Shown here one piece after another: positions 10,951-22,587 of a stretch of 64,000 bases of DNA (within the stretch, counting starts at the first letter, position 1; each line of letters opens with the position of its first letter). This DNA is from Ooceraea biroi. Taxonomy: Eukaryota > Arthropoda > Insecta > Hymenoptera > Formicidae. The position numbers were made by a program, and so were the translations under genes. Under the pieces are notes generated by a model that worked only from the letters and a program-made list of their open reading frames with translations, made no database searches and was not told the origin of the DNA. Where the stretch lies: positions 12,834,001 through 12,898,000 of the forward strand of contig NC_039506.1 in the NCBI RefSeq assembly GCF_003672135.1. The letters are read 5' to 3'.

Positions 10951-11174
10951 TGTAGGAAATGGAATTATTACTGGTTCACAAGTAACGGTATATTTCGGTT
11001 AAGATACAATGTCTCGCGTATCTACCACTGTTCGCTCACGACTCGAATCCGACTACTCCCCCCGCTCGCTCCCCTCGCGCCACGCTCGCGCTGCCCGCTT
11101 TTCTTTTCTTTCTTCGCCCAGGAGCGTTCGCATGCCCCGTGCTTTTAAGGCAACGTGTTTACATCTCCCACACT
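10951..11174 (-). repeat. Gypsy 5' LTR
   Basis: 224 bp partner of 6033-6256. It should carry the element's promoter and polyadenylation signals, but no specific element was recognised. The 164 bp between it and the Gag start are leader sequence with a duplicated block (CTCGTCTTAATCGTCTTGAT) around 10785-10850. Confidence 0.95.
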
Positions 11175-11184
11175 ATCTATTTAT

Positions 11185-11229
<45 letters not shown>
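11175..11229 (+). repeat. (TATC)n tail of the LINE, distal part
   Basis: Eleven or so ATCT units after the Gypsy 5' LTR; the proximal part of the same tail is 5998-6032. It ends at the LINE's 10-bp target duplication (11230-11239). Confidence 0.9.
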
Positions 11230-11232
<3 letters not shown>

Positions 11233-11600
11233 TACAGTATATTATGTTTCGTATATTCTCCATATATTCCTAAGAATATATGAAGAATATACGAAGTATA
11301 TTGAAAGTATATCGAAATATACTTTTGATTTATGCAGATAGTACGCATTTTACGTCATTTCCGATATTGCCGGTACCGGTTTTCTTGACTGTCGCCTGAT
11401 ATCGCATGGTTTTTGGTTGGTTCTCTAAGAATTATCGACGAATTTAGAGGTAATCTTTAGTTCTTTTCTAAATATTTTATTAGACATAAAATGAAGGTTA
11501 AGAATATTTTATTTGTATATTTTTGAATTTTTAAGTTCGTACATAAGTGTTCTTTAACATATTAAGAGCAGAATTTAAAACGCGCTTATTAAATATACTT

Positions 11601-11666
11601 GATAGCGTAGTGGACTAGAACGAGGACTGTGCAGCTCAACGACGCAGGTTCAAATCCCGTGTGAGG
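11601..11666 (+). ncRNA. tRNA-like segment with Pol III A and B boxes
   Basis: TAGCGTAGTGG (A-box-like, 11603-11613) is followed 34 bases later by GGTTCAAATCC (B box, 11648-11658), the spacing of a tRNA gene. A full cloverleaf with a paired acceptor stem could not be drawn, so this is a degenerate tRNA-like promoter within the CCCTAACAGCAC element and not a tRNA gene. The copy at 37439-37505 keeps the same boxes. Confidence 0.5.
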
Positions 11667-11734
11667 TAAGTGGAAATTTTAATTAACAAAATGTATAGTA
11701 TAGTATACATAGTATAGTATAGTATACATGTATA

Positions 11735-14307
11735 CAGGGTGAGCCATTTTAAGTAACGCATTGATTTTTCTCGAAAACCAAATCTTGTATCGCAAAATGT
11801 TTCAGACAAAAGTCGTTTGGTTCGAAGGAGGCAAGATGATAGCATTATCAATTTAATTGTAGATGGCGCCACTTTAGAGATTTCATCATGGCAGCCATTT
11901 TTTAAATGGAAGTTGTTTTTTCTCTCTAAGTGAAAGTTGTAGCTGACAATGAGACGAATACAACGGTTTTTTGTTTTTTGCAATTGGACCATTTTTCAGT
12001 GAGTTACAGCGTTCCAAAGTATACTGTTTTATAATTTAAGTATACCCATAAACCAAATCTTGTATCGAAAAATGTTTCTTACAAAAGTTTTATGACTTCA
12101 AGGGGGACATAAGATGCTGCCACTGATTTGACCTTGGGTGCACCTGTCAAGGTTATGTGAAGGTTAACTTTTTTTTAATGGATCTCTTTATTTCTCATTA
12201 TACAGTCTTGTAGCTTACCTCGAGAGCTTTTCAAAACTCTATAATAAAGTATTTTGTCGTTAAATATTATTCGAGTTATGAGAACTAAAAGCGTTTCTCG
12301 AAAGTAAAATTCCACAAAGATTGTATATAAGTCGCTAAGTCAAACCGCGAATTAATTCTGTCGTATTGCGGCATACTGAGAGGAAGCTCTGCTACTCTAT
12401 GGCGTGATAAGTTAGATATACGTTAAAGTTTGTTCTCTGTTCATATTTTCATTTCTTAACTATAATATTATAAGTAACATATTTTTTACGATAGTAGACA
12501 TGGGTGATTATACTCCTAAAGAAATCGTCGATATGTTAGTAGCTTTCGGAGAATGTTTTGGCAATTACCGTGAAGCTGCGAGCTTTACCGAAATCGGTAT
12601 TCAAACAGACGACATCCAAATAGTACCGTCATTCGGAGGCTTAAGATAAGAGCCGAACAGGGTCAGTTGTCTGCGTGACTCGTCGTCACGCTAAACGTGA
12701 TTATGATGTTGATGATGTACGTGTTCTGGCTGTCTTAGCGGCTGTTCACATTGACCCTCATATTAGTACGTGCCAAATATCTAGACAAACAGGTATACCT
12801 CAGAGAACGATTGTGAGAATTTTGAGGAAAAAGAAGCATCATCCATACCATATCACATTAACGCAGGCACTAACTCCAAATGACATGCGACAACGTGTAC
12901 TGTTTTGTCAATGGGCTAGACAGATGATTGCGCATGATGCAGATTTCTTTAAATACGTTCTATTCTCTGATGAATCGACATTTATAAATACCGGAGAATT
13001 AAATACACATAATTGTCATTACTGGTCGGATGTCAATCCTTATTGGCATAGGCAAGTTAATAATCAACATCGTTGGAGTGTAGTAGTTTGGTGTGGAATT
13101 GTCAACGGTTATCTAATTGGTCCTTATTGTTTTTATCAGAATGTGACCGGACATAGCTTTCTAGAGTTATTAAGAGACCACTTACCCACTTTACTTGAAG
13201 AAGGTGATTTGGAGACAAGGCGAAGAATGTGGATGCAGATGGATGGTGCGCCACCACATTTCGCAAAAACATAAGACATTTTCTGGATCAAAACTTCAAC
13301 GGTAGGTGGATCGGACGGGGTGGTCCAATTGCATGGCCTCCTCGGTCACCAGATTTGACCTCATCTGATGTGTACTTGTGGGGATGAGTGAAAAATTTGG
13401 TGTTCGAACGGGAACCGACGACGAGGGAAGACATGATCGAACGAATTCGAATGGCTTGTAGAGCAATACCAAGGGCTGTCTTACTTCGAACGGTCGAACA
13501 CTTCGCAAAGAGAATCAGGTTATGCATTCGAGCCAACGGGGATAACTTTGAACAGCTTTTCCGATAGATGCTGAGAAACAGTTAATTAAGTACCCAGAAT
13601 CGCGAGAGGCTAGGGGACTCGCGTTAATTAAGCACCCCGAAGGGAACAGAAACCTACTACGTCCACGCCTTTGTTCCTTGGTAGCGCCAAAAGTAGGATA
13701 GTTGATAGAACGGTACACTTTGGGTAATGCAAATGCCGGCAGTACTGTAACTTGTAGTTCGCATAACTCGAATAATATTTAACGACAAAATACTTTATTA
13801 TAGAGTTTTGAAAAGCTCTCGAGGTAAGCTACAAGACTGTATAATGAGAAATAAAGAGATCCATTAAAAAAAAGTTAACCTTCACATAACCTTGACAGGT
13901 GCACCCAAGGTCAAATCAGTGGCAGCATCTTATGTCCCCCTTGAAGTCATAAAACTTTTGTAAGAAACATTTTTCGATACAAGATTTGGTTTATGGGTAT
14001 ACTTAAATTATAAAACAGTATACTTTGGAACGCTGTAACTCACTGAAAAATGGTCCAATTGCAAAAAACAAAAAACCGTTGTATTCGTCTCATTGTCAGC
14101 TACAACTTTCACTTAGAGAGAAAAAACAACTTCCATTTAAAAAATGGCTGCCATGATGAAATCTCTAAAGTGGCGCCATCTACAATTAAATTGATAATGC
14201 TATCATCTTGCCCCCTTCGAATCAAATGACTTTTGTCTGAAACATTTTTCGATACAAGATTTGGTTTTCGAGAAAAATCAATGCGTTACTTAAAATGGCT
14301 CACCCTG
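11735..14307 (+). mobile_element. Tc1/mariner-type transposon with long inverted repeats
   Basis: Ends CAGGGTGAGCCATTTTAAG...inverse, flanked by TA (11733-11734 and 14308-14309). The inverted repeats run about 550 bp each (11735-12286 and 13757-14307) with few mismatches, far longer than the roughly 30 bp usual in mariners. The empty copy at 36.9-38.0 kb lacks it. A degenerate transposase lies between the arms. Confidence 0.9.
12500..13567 (+). pseudogene. Mariner-family DDxD transposase, frameshifted
   Basis: Starts MGDYTPKEIVDMLVAFGE, with a helix-turn-helix region (QISRQTGIPQRTIVRILRKK) and catalytic motifs LFSDESTF, MQMDGAPPHFA and PPRSPDLTSSD. The spacing of the last two aspartates is about 36 residues, a DDxD arrangement. 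Frame breaks occur near 12585, at 12675-12680 and at about 13273, and there is a TGA in place of Trp at 13386-13388. The longest intact stretch is 12675-13274. It would have cut the element at its TA-flanked ends; as it stands it cannot. Confidence 0.85.
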
Positions 14308-14345
14308 TATATCAAATAGCAAAGCTCAGGAGTAAATATAGTAAG

Positions 14346-15292
14346 GGTAAATCTACCGATTAGCGTACCCACCTCCTATCACCTTGTCCTTGACATATAT
14401 TATAGAGGTTATCTCTCTGAGTAACATTGTGCAAGTTTTAACCGTCGGTCGTTGTTTAATAAAAAGTTATTAACAAAAGAAGTTTAATGATTTTGCACGA
14501 ATTTTCAGCTGTCTACGCGAACCAAGACATAATATTGACATATATTACAAAGGTCACCTTCCCGAATAACCCGCACTAAGGTTTAGTCGTCGATCGTTGT
14601 TTATGAAAAAGTTATTAACAAAAGAAATTTTGCAAATATAGTAGTTATTTTGAATATTGAAAGATATAAACGACGAATATATATATGAACGAAGGAAGGA
14701 AAGTCATTTAAAGCAGTGAATCGTTAATATATAGAATAGTTCTTTTAATATAAGTACAAACTATTCTTCACTTTAACCAAAAGCATAAACAGTTAAATAC
14801 AAAGTATTCTCTGCTTTAACCTAACCTAACCTAACCTAATCTAACCTGGTTAGGTCATATTTTCCGAAACTGGAGCCTCGGACACATACGCTCGTTTTCA
14901 GTCCGCTTCGCGGGAGGGCGGGGGGCAGGGGCTTCGCTCCCCCCTGCCGGGATCCGTGCCGTGTATCAGGTGATCAAAATCTGTACGGTAAAATCTGTTA
15001 CACTGGTTCTGGCGGGGGGGGGGGGGCGAAGCCCTTGCCCCTCGCTCTCCCGCGAAGCGGGCTGAAAATGAGCGTATGTGTCCGGGGCTCCAGTTTCGGA
15101 AAATATAACCTTTTGCTTGTCGTGGACGGCTGAAAATTCGTGCAAAATCATTAAACTTCTTTTGTTAATAACTTTTTAGTAAACAACGACCGACGGCTAA
15201 AACCTTTTGAAGGTCACTCAGGAGGGTGACCTCTATAATATATGTCAAGTAGAAGGTGATAGGAGGTGGGTACGCTAATCGGTAGATTTACC
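14346..15292. mobile_element. Foldback element with 8-bp target duplication and telomere-repeat core
   Basis: Ends GGTAAATCTACCGATTAG...inverse, flanked by ATAGTAAG at 14338-14345 and 15293-15300. The empty copy at 36.9-38.0 kb has a single ATAGTAAG. An 8-bp duplication fits hAT (or P) elements. The centre has a CCTAA array (14818-14857), then a second, GC-rich inverted repeat (about 14855-15110) whose arms carry GAGCGTATGTGTCCG. Related to 114-1741. Confidence 0.9.
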
Positions 15293-15656
15293 ATAGTAAG
15301 AATATATTAATTGATAAATAGGTAAAAATTAATTTTTTTATATGTATATATTTTTAATCTAGCCCAAGGCTAGCTCATTACTAGACAAATATATTTGTCT
15401 AGTGGCTAGGACTTCTAAATGGCTTAGTACTATAGCTACGTGTGGTAGACGGGGGCTACATTATAAATAATATATAAAATATATAATATAAAACACGTAT
15501 CGGCTAGCTAGTGACTGCGGCTACCGACTAGGTTAAATTTCCACTCGGGATACTGGAAACGTTCTATCAATATACTATCAATATACTGAAAGATATTCGC
15601 AGTATATACTACGAACTAAAATAACCAGACATTAGATCATTCTCAGTATGTACTCA

Positions 15657-16907
15657 CCCATACAGCACGCAAAGAATGCATATATATATATTGCAGGAAT
15701 CTTCCACCGCAACGTAGCAACATTGCAAATTCACTGCGAAATGTTTCTGCAGCATTGCTATGGGATTGCAGGAATGTGAAAATGTCCGCTTTTCGGACCA
15801 TTGCAACGAAACGTCATAATAATATTGCAATGTAATGAATTTGCAATAATTATTCATTATTATATACTTTAAATATTTGTATTTATATAACTTCAATATT
15901 TTTATTTATTAACATAAATAGACACTTATATGTAATATAACAATAGTAATAAAAAATGAAATAAACATTTTCTCTATTTTTGTTATAAAAAAAGTAACTG
16001 TTCTTTATAAAAAAAAACTTAAAAATCCTCTTCTTGAGATATTATTTTTCCTTTAATTATGTTTAAATATTTTTCCTTTAATTAAATAATTGAATCTTCT
16101 TCGTTTTTGTTTGTATGTTGCCTGTAAAAATAAAATAGGAATTAAAATTCATATATATTAGCATAAAATTACATAAAAATATACATATACTGCAAGTATG
16201 TATAGAATTATATGTAAAATGACATACTTTGATCTCTCAATCCTAACCGGAGCTTGAGCAAGCCACTTGGAAATGCATTCAGCAATTTCTGCATCAGTGG
16301 CATGATTGTGTATTTCACGAACAGCTTCTATAACAGAAAAGTTATTAAAAATATTACAACTATTAATATGCAGTTTTCTAATGAATTTCCATAATTTTGA
16401 GGTTATAGTGATATAAACCGTGAGATAGACAAATAGAGTGATTCTCTGTTATAATTAATTAATAGATACAAGATTTTAACAGCACACAAGTGCTATAATG
16501 AGACATAATATTATAAAAAAGTACTTACCTTTTTCTTTTACGTAACTACTTTCTTTTAGAATGATGCTCGCGTCATACAACCACCATGTTCTTTAGATAG
16601 TCGAAAGAGACAAACACCGCATGCGCATATTACCGAGTTCAGATTCTGGTCATCACATTGGTCGAATAGATTTGGACGAATCTCGTTAGGATAGGAAGAC
16701 TCCAATGTTTTAATAAAATGAATTATTAATATTAATTAATTACAAATTTTGATTGTGCAATGTTTCCGAAATATTAATGTCATGTTGCTACAAGTGTGCT
16801 GGTATTTTGCGGATATATATCTCTGCAATGTCATTTTACTGTTGCATTGCAATTTGCAACGTTGCAACGTTGCTGCAATGTTGGTGCAAGCTTCTGTGCT
16901 GTATGGG
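15657..16907. mobile_element. CCCATACAGCAC-terminated element, copy 1
   Basis: Ends CCCATACAGCACGCAAAG and inverse CTTCTGTGCTGTATGGG; CA lies on both sides and the empty copy has a single CA, so the duplication is 2 bp. Terminal 200 bp on each side are filled with GCAATG/TTGCAA words. Nearly identical to 43672-45515 apart from an insertion there. It holds a small spliced coding remnant. Confidence 0.9.
16085..16600 (-). pseudogene. Three-exon coding remnant, DUF4806-tail-like
   Basis: Minus-strand exons with clean splice signals: about 16590-16528 (DASIILKESSYVKEK), 16330-16232 (EAVREIHNHATDAEIAEC then ISKWLAQAPVRIERS) and about 16119-16080 ending in a stop. The middle exon resembles the last exon of the DUF4806 gene at 30.3 kb in its A-V...W-(L/F)...A/S..R pattern; this is a weak, by-eye match. 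No start region is left. The same remnant is in the second copy at about 44.1-44.6 kb. It is probably what remains of an autonomous element's gene. Confidence 0.45.
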
Positions 16908-17133
16908 CAATATATCGTGGTACGTATCTCGAATGTTCTGAGAATATTCGCAACATACTTTTGCGATATTCTCCGAACATTCTCAGTATCTACATGTGCT
17001 GTTAGGGTATTTATTAAAAGTAACATAGCTTAAAGAGGTTATGTGTTCATTTCGAGTTCTTCCTGCTATATTGTTATTAAATAAAGCGGAAAACCTTGCG
17101 TCATCTTTCCTATCGTTTTAGGAAAGATGGATA

Positions 17134-17525
17134 CCCAGGCAGCACACATTGGTTTCAAAGCCGTTTCATAAACGTTTTAACGTAACGTTTCATAACCATT
17201 TTATTGAAACGTTTATTTAGGAGAAAAATGTCCAACGAAAAAATGTTAAGAGAAACGTTTATTTTTCGGGAAAAAAACGTTTCAGAAACCATAAGAAAAA
17301 TATTTATCAATTCTATATATCAGTGCCTCAAAGATAGATAGAGTTAACGTATGATGTAAAAATAATTAATACTTGCAAATTAAGTAGAAATTACTATTTT
17401 TTCTATATTAATTATATAATTTCGAATCATTTTAATAAAATACATTTTTCGTTTCTGTGGAAACGTGAAAAATACGTTTTTAAAGTTTAGGTCTGAAAAC
17501 AGTTTCTATTTAAATGGTTTCTTAA
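17134..17525. mobile_element. Partial CCCAGGCAGCAC-terminated element
   Basis: Begins CCCAGGCAGCACACATTGG and is packed with AAACGTTT-type words (about ten). No matching right terminus was found; the TTAA element at 17526 interrupts it. A block at about 17307-17360 (TATCAGTGCCTCAAAGATAG) recurs at 32750. Bases 17008-17133 in front show no feature. Confidence 0.6.
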
Positions 17526-20263
17526 GGGGGGAACCTGCTTTATCGGGTCAGAAAATTCAATATTTTTATTTGGCTTTAATCGATAGTAATACATGTGAAA
17601 AATATAATCCTAAAGGTTTAGATCGAAATTCGTAGTAGTTTTGGAGATATAGGCCCCGGAGCATCTGGGCCTCAAGCACATATACTTGCGCTTACTCGGA
17701 GCGTCGAACGGGTCTCGCCTGTAGACCTGTTTCTTTGTATAACTTATATGCACCTGTTTACCTGAATGTGTATGAGTATGATATTTGTATATAGGTAGCC
17801 TGAGTGTGTTTGTGCAAGTATAGATGTAGTGGAGACAGTGTATTTGTGGTACAGTAAAGATGTTTTCGAAAGAGATAGCTCTCCAAACCGTTGGTATTGT
17901 TGACGAGATCTAGTTCTGCTCAAAACTTCGACCTGTGCAGACGGACCAGAAAATGTATCCGAAAGGAAAAAGAGACAGCACTTATCGAGCAGCAAGACCA
18001 CATAAAAGAAAATTCCGTGGAAATCAATTTACGAACAAAGAAGACGAATTCACCGGACTAAGTACTTCAGCGAAAAAATTAAAAACCGCGACTGACGAAG
18101 ACATCATTTTTAGGTCGATGCATTATTATAGAATTATTGATTTTTTAACTGTTTTTAGTAATATTGCTGAAATGCTCATTTGTAGAAAGTGTAAACGAGA
18201 TGTGAAGTTCAAAGAGTGTGGAAATCGTGGACTTGGTTTTCAGCTTGTTATTGCGTGCCGTTGTGGTTCTCGTAAAATCCACTTAGGACCTCTCATCAAT
18301 ACTGGTTACGAAATTAATCGAAGAATTGTATTTGTCATGAGGCTTCTAGGTGTCGGTAGAGAAAGCATAAACAGTTTCTGTGGTTTAATGGATATCGCCC
18401 AAGGCATGAGCATAAGTGCATACGACAAAATCGTGGATCATATTCACAGTGTCGCGAATACAGTATTTGATGTTTTATGCCAAAAAACAGTGAATGAAGA
18501 GAAAGAACAAAATATAAAAAATGAAAGGCCTGCAACGACTTTAAAAGTATCGGGTGATGAATCGTGGAAGAAACGCGGCTTTACTTCGCTGTATGGTGTT
18601 ACGACACTTATAGGCTACTATAGTGGGAAACTGTTGGATCTCGTCGTCAAAGGAAGTTACTACCAGTCTTGCACTTTTTGGAAAAATAAACAAGATACTG
18701 AACAGTACATTGAGTGGTTCGAAGGACATAAAGAAGAATGCATCGCAAATCACGTTGTTCTGCTGGTAAGATGGAAGTAGACGCCGTTCGAGAAATGTTT
18801 TCGAGATCCGAGACGAAGTTCAATGTCAGGTACGGTAACTACATCGGAGACGGAGATTCAAAAACATTCAAGGCTATTGTAGATTTAAATCCATATGGCG
18901 ACGATTTTCAAGTTATTAAAAATGAATGCATTGTGCATGTCGAGAAACGAATGGGTACGCGGCTTCGCAAAATTAAGAACAAAGAAAAGCTTGGTAGAAA
19001 GGGAAAGTTAACGGATAGCCTTATTAAAAACTTAACTATTTATTATGGTTTAGCAATAAAGCGAAATTTTGATTCTGTTGACGGAATGAAAAAAGCCATA
19101 ATGACGACGCTGTATCATTTATGTTCCACCGATACAAATCCTAGACATGAAAATTGTCCAACGGGAACTGAGAGTTGGTGTGAGTGGCAGAAAGCTAAGG
19201 CCGCAGGTAACGAAACACATTTCAACCATTCCCCTCCACTTCATCCAGATGTGCAGAAGCATTTATGGCCAATCTATGAAGATCTTACAAACGACGACCT
19301 GCTACAGAGATGCTTAGGCGGACACACACAAAATTCGAATGAAAGTTACAACTCTACCGTTTGGCGTCTCGCTCCTAAGCATCTCAACTCCGGCAGAAAA
19401 AACATTGAGATCGCTGCTTTCATAGCTGCCGGAGTTTTTAATAAAGGATAATGCAATTTTAAAAATGATGGTAAACTTGGAAATAAAAATCGGTTAGCAA
19501 TGTCGATTTTTCGCCGAGAACTATGACGCACAGCGGATGAAGAGGCAGGATCGCCGGAGCCTAAGTGCAACAAAAGAGGCCAGAACACTTCGCAGACAAC
19601 AACAATTGGCAAACAACGAATTGTTTGAGGAAGCAGAAGGTCTAATGTATGGACCTGGAATAGCAGACTAGCTGTAAATTTCCAAATAAAATAAGTTTTT
19701 CATACTTCTAACTTTAAATGTGTTTTTCTCAAAACTACTTTTTCCGAATTGCGAGCACGATTACAACAAAACTAATCAACCGAATGACTTGTCTCAATGT
19801 ATTTAATTTCTTAATTATAAACAATAGTCGATGAACCTTTAATATTCATAAAAGCATTAAGTTAAACAATTGTTTTTGCATGAAAAAGTTCAAAAATTTG
19901 CCTGAAAATCGTACTTTTGTGTTCTAAGCTCCACCATTTTGGCAATTTTCAACTTTTTTCTTATCTCTTTGGTTCATCGACGATGGGAATCATAAATAAC
20001 GAGAAAATATTTCATTTTTTCAGTTTAGATAAAATTTGGAGGCAGGAGAATGCTTGCAAATTTGCAATGCCGGTGGCGCGGCTGCACTAAGATTCCTCCA
20101 GGACGCCCTCTACAGGCGATATATTTAAATAAAAAATTATGTTTCATCTTTAAACATGTAATAATAAATGCATAAAAGTTTTATAATGATCCGCTATATA
20201 GTTTCTCCAAAAACAATTCGTAAAGTGTATCTTATTTTCAGCGTTCTAAAGCAGGTTCCCCCC
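17526..20263 (+). mobile_element. TTAA-flanked DNA transposon (Kolobok-like)
   Basis: Terminal repeats GGGGGGAACCTGCTTTA and inverse AAAGCAGGTTCCCCCC, flanked by TTAA at 17522-17525 and 20264-20267. The size (2738 bp), the TTAA target and the transposase type fit Kolobok; piggyBac shares TTAA but not this protein. Confidence 0.8.
17935..19671 (+). pseudogene. DDE transposase of the TTAA element, frameshifted
   Basis: N-terminal basic region, a zinc pair CRKC...CRCG (near residue 82 onward), then catalytic-looking motifs: SGDESWKKRGFTSLYGVT (first D), YIGDGDSKT (second D) and GGHTQNSNESYN (E). The order matches a DDE family that I recall from many arthropod and cnidarian transposons, placed near Kolobok/Mutator. 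The frame shifts near 18757 (the two halves overlap at 18738-18780) and again near 19450, after which an in-frame stop precedes a recognisable tail ending EGLMYGPGIAD at 19671. It is inactive unless these are sequencing errors. Confidence 0.8.
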
Positions 20264-20267
20264 TTAA

Positions 20268-21876
20268 GGGGATGCTGGAGTTGCTAGTGAACTATTTTTT
20301 CACTATAGCGATGGTAATTGCAGTTTCGAAAATTCTCTTTATTGCTTGTGCAGAATAAAAAATCCTTTTCCACAAATGAAGTATAGATAGAAAGAAAGTC
20401 CGCTCTACAGGACTTTATATTCAAAATGGAAAAAAGTTAAAAACTTACATTTGTCTTTTCTAACGTTTTTCCATTTTGAATATAAAGTCCTGTAGAGCGG
20501 ACTTTCTTTCTATCCCCAGATAGCCAAACCTGCACGAACCAATTCTGAGCAGTGTCTGCAGTAAATTTTTGATGTCAGAAAGGCAACAGATTTTATACAG
20601 AAGTTGCTCTTTCAGATGATGTTATCAAACTGTTATCAGAAATGCAACAGTGTCTGCTGACAGGCAATGTGAGAAAATTGGCAGCAGAAACCGAGCAGAA
20701 TCTGCAGCTTTTGACACAATTCAAATTTAAACAGATAGGAATATGCGGTTTCGCTCTGCACCGCTATGCGATGCATACGTCGAGTTCTTACTCGACGTTA
20801 AGATTTAGCCTGACAGTTATATAAGTTAATATACGCACCTTGGCATGATAATATTAATTTTTCTGAAAATTTTGTACTTGCGGCATAGAGGCTCCATGGA
20901 CAACGTCCACGCACACCGCAAGCAATCGGAAGTTCGAAAACAAAATTCGGACTTCAGATTAGAATAAATTAACAATAAGAGAGAGATTATGCAACGAACT
21001 GTCAGAAAAACACGTCAAGCCAAATGTACTTTAATTTAACCATATTGTTCACATTGTTTTTACTGGATATATATTTCATTCTTATTATTGTGTATTTCTT
21101 TTCAATTTTGCATTTCTTTCCCATTGAAAATAAAGAAAAATAGCAATTTAAATAGCAGTATGGATTAGGGGTCATTTTAACAGCTGATTATGTATAGAAT
21201 CTGCTCAATTTCTGCTGCCAAACTGCTCTCAAGTTATGTGCGCAGGCTCTGCTCTCAATCTGCTGACAATCTGCTACCAGGTTATGTGTACAGACTCTGC
21301 TCGATTTCTGCTGCCAATCTGCTCACATTACCTGTCCAGCAGGCTCTGTCGGCAGAACCCGAGCTTAATGTGAACACAGATAGCTACGGTTTTGGTTTGG
21401 GATTCTGATCGAATTTGCTACCAATCTGCGGGCATGTTGGTATCATTTTACTATCTGGGTCTATACTTCATTTGTGGAAAAAGATTTTTTATTCTGCACA
21501 AGCAATTATAAGACACAAATTGGTTTATAATCGTTGTTCTTTATTATGAAGAATACAGTGTCGAGGATTGGAGTCAGAACGGTCACTCGCTTTATTATCA
21601 CTTTCCGGGCTTCTCGTTACGGTTGCTCTTCGCCGATGTTACCAAATTACTAAACGTCGAATGTCTGTATGTCTCCGCAAGCAAGCGAATTTAAACTTTC
21701 CTCTGTGGCCTTGTTAGATGTCAACAGAAGACGGCAAATAGGTGATCGATAGACACAAACGTGATAAATAGAATTTCAAATTCGAGCAACGCAACGTCGA
21801 ATGCCTACACAATAAAGAGAATTTCGAAACTGCAATTACCATCACGAAGCAGTTCCCTAGTCACTCCAGCATCCCC
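20268..21876. mobile_element. TTAA foldback element with nested insertion
   Basis: Ends GGGGATGCTGGAGTTGCTAG and inverse, with TTAA at 20264-20267 (shared with the previous element) and 21877-21880. Shares termini with 38876-39168, 39947-40886 and 45726-46156. No genes. Interrupted at 20515-21459. Confidence 0.85.
20515..21459. mobile_element. CCCAGATAGC-terminated element nested in a TTAA element
   Basis: Ends CCCAGATAG/CTATCTGGG with TC on both sides (20513-20514 and 21460-21461); the uninterrupted relative at about 39050 reads CTATCTATAC with a single TC. The interior is crowded with TCTGCTG/CAGCAGA words. No open frame longer than about 70 codons, and none convincing. Confidence 0.85.
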
Positions 21877-21880
21877 TTAA

Positions 21881-22490
21881 GGGGGTAGAACAAAGTGACG
21901 GGACGAAAAACAGGTATTTTTAAGAATTGTTTGAAGCAAACAATATGATATAACATTTTTCTGTTTTATTATACATAAACTATAACTATTGAAGAATATA
22001 TAAAAAAATGTTGCAATCGATTTGATGATGTTCAGGCTTGTGTATATGCATCTCAAAATGGACGTCTCCGAAAACAGCGTTGACAGCAAATTGGCCATAT
22101 ACTTCACTTGAAATAAAAAAATCAAAAAACTTTAGAATCTACATATAAATGATTATTGCAGTACGTAGGGAAATTCAAAAATTTTGAAAAATAACAATTT
22201 TATATAACTTTTTTTACACGAAGAATTTGTAAAATTTCAAAGTACTATGTCATATATCCACCATTTTGTTATTTTTCAAAATTTTTTAATTTCCCTACGT
22301 ACTGCAATAACCATTTATATGTAGATTCTAAATTTTTTTGGTTTCAGGTGAAGTATATGGCCAATTTGCTGTCAACGCTGTTTTCGAAGACGTCCAGTTT
22401 GAAATGCGTGTACACAAGCATGAACACCATCAAATCGACTGAAACATTTTTTATACATTCTTCAATAGTTATAGTTTCTGACGCTGTATT
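21881..22490. mobile_element. Foldback element next to a shared TTAA, right end degraded
   Basis: Starts GGGGGTAGAACAAAGTGACG right after TTAA (21877-21880). Arms 21950-22205 and 22260-22485 pair around a centre near 22230. The expected right terminus is missing. Confidence 0.6.
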
Positions 22491-22587
22491 TTTATTCATT
22501 TCAGTGTAATTATTTACAATAATTTTTCAAATTTTGATTTTTGCGGCTCTCTTGGTAAAAATCTTTGTTATGACTCCAACAGTAAAA

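Larger units (their letters stand above)
6033..11174 (-). mobile_element. Gypsy-type LTR retrotransposon, complete
   Basis: 5142 bp on the minus strand: 5' LTR 10951-11174, primer-binding site, one Gag-Pol frame, 3' LTR 6033-6256. ATCTAT flanks both ends (6027-6032 and 11175-11180), although this lies in the LINE's (TATC)n tail, so the true duplication length cannot be fixed. No envelope gene: the Gag-Pol stop is 16 bp from the 3' LTR. The two LTRs differ at 8 of 224 positions by my count (about 96 percent identity), indicating a fairly recent insertion. Confidence 0.95.
1802..17007. mobile_element. CCCTAACAGCAC-terminated element, copy A, expanded by nested insertions
   Basis: Starts CCCTAACAGCACATG and ends with the inverse CATGTGCTGTTAGGG, flanked by TA on both sides (2-bp duplication). 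Its own sequence is only about 1.1 kb, in pieces 1802-2014, 11230-11734, 14308-14345, 15293-15656 and 16908-17007. It is full of short inverted words of the type GAATATAC/GTATATTC. The gaps are a LINE, a mariner, a foldback and a CCCATACAGCAC element. The uninterrupted inverted copy at 36917-38041 shows where each insertion joined. No coding capacity was seen in its own pieces. Confidence 0.85.

Noticed and set aside
10223..11341. Plus-strand and alternative frames across the Gypsy 5' end (for example 10283-10678)
   Set aside because: Antisense shadows of Gag and the LTR; the 1504-codon minus-strand frame explains the region.
11601..11666. True tRNA gene
   Set aside because: A and B boxes are present but no paired acceptor stem or credible anticodon arm, and it is repeated inside a transposon.
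11636..11992. 118-codon minus-strand frame in the mariner left arm
   Set aside because: Lies within a terminal inverted repeat and runs into outer-element sequence; no protein motif.
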